A stretch of 5,599 bases of DNA, taken from Bin55 sp964511425 (GTDB taxonomy: Bacteria > Pseudomonadota > Gammaproteobacteria > Pseudomonadales > Azotimanducaceae). Under the pieces are notes generated by a model, which had not been told where the DNA came from, made no database searches, and saw nothing but the letters and a program-made list of their open reading frames with translations. Positions 5,411-5,599 of this stretch are shown piece after piece (position 1 is the first letter of the stretch; each line of letters begins with the position of its first letter). The position numbers and the translations under genes were made by a program. Where the stretch lies: positions 1-5,599 of the forward strand of contig CAZEFI010000082.1 in assembly GCA_964511425.1 (NCBI GenBank). The letters run 5' to 3'.

Positions 5411-5599
5411 CTAAAACCACACCTTGAAAGTATCGAACGAAGTAACCCACTGGGCTAAATACCGCACAGGTTGCTCGCAAGCTATTTCGGAATATGTTTC
5501 TGTAGATATGTGAACGAGTCGACCCACGAAGATCAGTGATCCTGCCGCTTCAATTCTCCGTTCTTTTACACCAACGCAGTTACAGTTTTCAAAATATTC
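5411..5599 (-). CDS. Possible 3' end of an unidentified gene entering from the right edge
   Basis: The minus-strand frame is open for 62 codons from the window edge to TAG 5413-5411, with no start visible inside. The composition is protein-like: a charged segment E-R-R-I-E, a hydrophobic S-L-I-F-V-G-R-L-V, then an aromatic C-terminus ending F-K-V-W-F. I recognise no family. An open stretch this long occurs by chance in a given frame about one time in twenty, so it may not be real. If real, it is on the same strand as the other genes and ends about 240-300 bases before GPP34-P450 copy 2. Confidence 0.25.
   Translation of the reverse strand, partial: EYFENCNCVGVKERRIEAAGSLIFVGRLVHISTETYSEIACEQPVRYLAQWVTSFDTFKVWF

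Larger units (their letters stand above)
5199..5599. other. Stretch of 400 bases without a convincing gene, upstream of GPP34-P450 copy 2
   Basis: It contains a dyad GTTCAGT/ACTGAAC (5272-5306) enclosing the palindromes GTTAAC and TGTCATGACA, and a short GC-rich CCAC/GTGG dyad (5315-5330). It also contains several tiny ORFs: minus 5293-5234 (19 residues) and plus 5292-5414 (40 residues), whose ATGs overlap inside one palindrome, and a minus-strand frame open from the right edge to 5411. A TTGAAC at about 5254-5259 (minus) is a weak -35 candidate without a good -10. The promoter of copy 2 should lie here. Confidence 0.5.

Noticed and set aside
1..5599. CRISPR array, tRNA, rRNA or insertion sequence
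   Set aside because: No regularly spaced direct repeats, no cloverleaf-like tRNA sequence, no rRNA signatures, and no transposase or terminal inverted repeats were seen on reading both strands.

Overview
The window is bacterial DNA of moderate GC content (mid-40s percent by eye). It has intron-free ORFs, one textbook AGGAGG ribosome binding site and a secreted-type Cu/Zn superoxide dismutase. The species cannot be named from the sequence. Bacteria that carry both GPP34-family proteins and animal-like cytochromes P450 (some myxobacteria, actinobacteria and cyanobacteria, from general knowledge) are plausible, with a Gram-negative envelope the most natural home for the SodC.

Three convincing genes lie on the minus strand. 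In transcription order they are a two-domain protein (5114-3129), a membrane-targeted Cu/Zn superoxide dismutase sodC (2885-2235), and a second copy of the two-domain protein (1990-5). The two large proteins are diverged paralogues, identical at very roughly a third or more of positions by eye. In each, an N-terminal GPP34 (GOLPH3-like) domain of about 200 residues is joined to a complete cytochrome P450 of about 440 residues. Gaps of about 240 and 220 bases separate the genes, so they are probably separate transcription units in one locus rather than a tight operon.

The P450 halves keep the ExxR motif, the D-x-D/T-x-R-F segment and the cysteine heme loop, but lack the acid-threonine pair of ordinary oxygen-activating P450s. 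Their I-helix (especially N-M-G in the upstream copy) and the aromatic replacing Phe in the heme loop (Trp or Tyr) recall the CYP8A1/CYP7 group of animal P450s. A working model, which is inference, is that the GPP34 domain docks the P450 on a membrane and that the P450 carries out an isomerase- or sterol/lipid-type reaction. No ferredoxin or reductase gene is visible. SodC acts outside the cytoplasm and could limit superoxide damage, but a link to the P450s is only positional.

Region by region: 5-2011 holds GPP34-P450 copy 1, whose real start may be an AUU codon upstream of the first ATG. 2012-2234 is an intergenic stretch with several inverted repeats. 2235-2885 is sodC with a strong ribosome binding site and a -10-like box. 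2897-3128 is intergenic with a hairpin overlapping the upstream gene's stop. 3129-5114 is GPP34-P450 copy 2, whose reading frame is open to about 5198 with no ATG start. 5199-5599 contains no convincing gene; it holds inverted repeats, a perfect DnaA-box 9-mer, tiny ORFs and a possible gene 3' end running in from the right edge.
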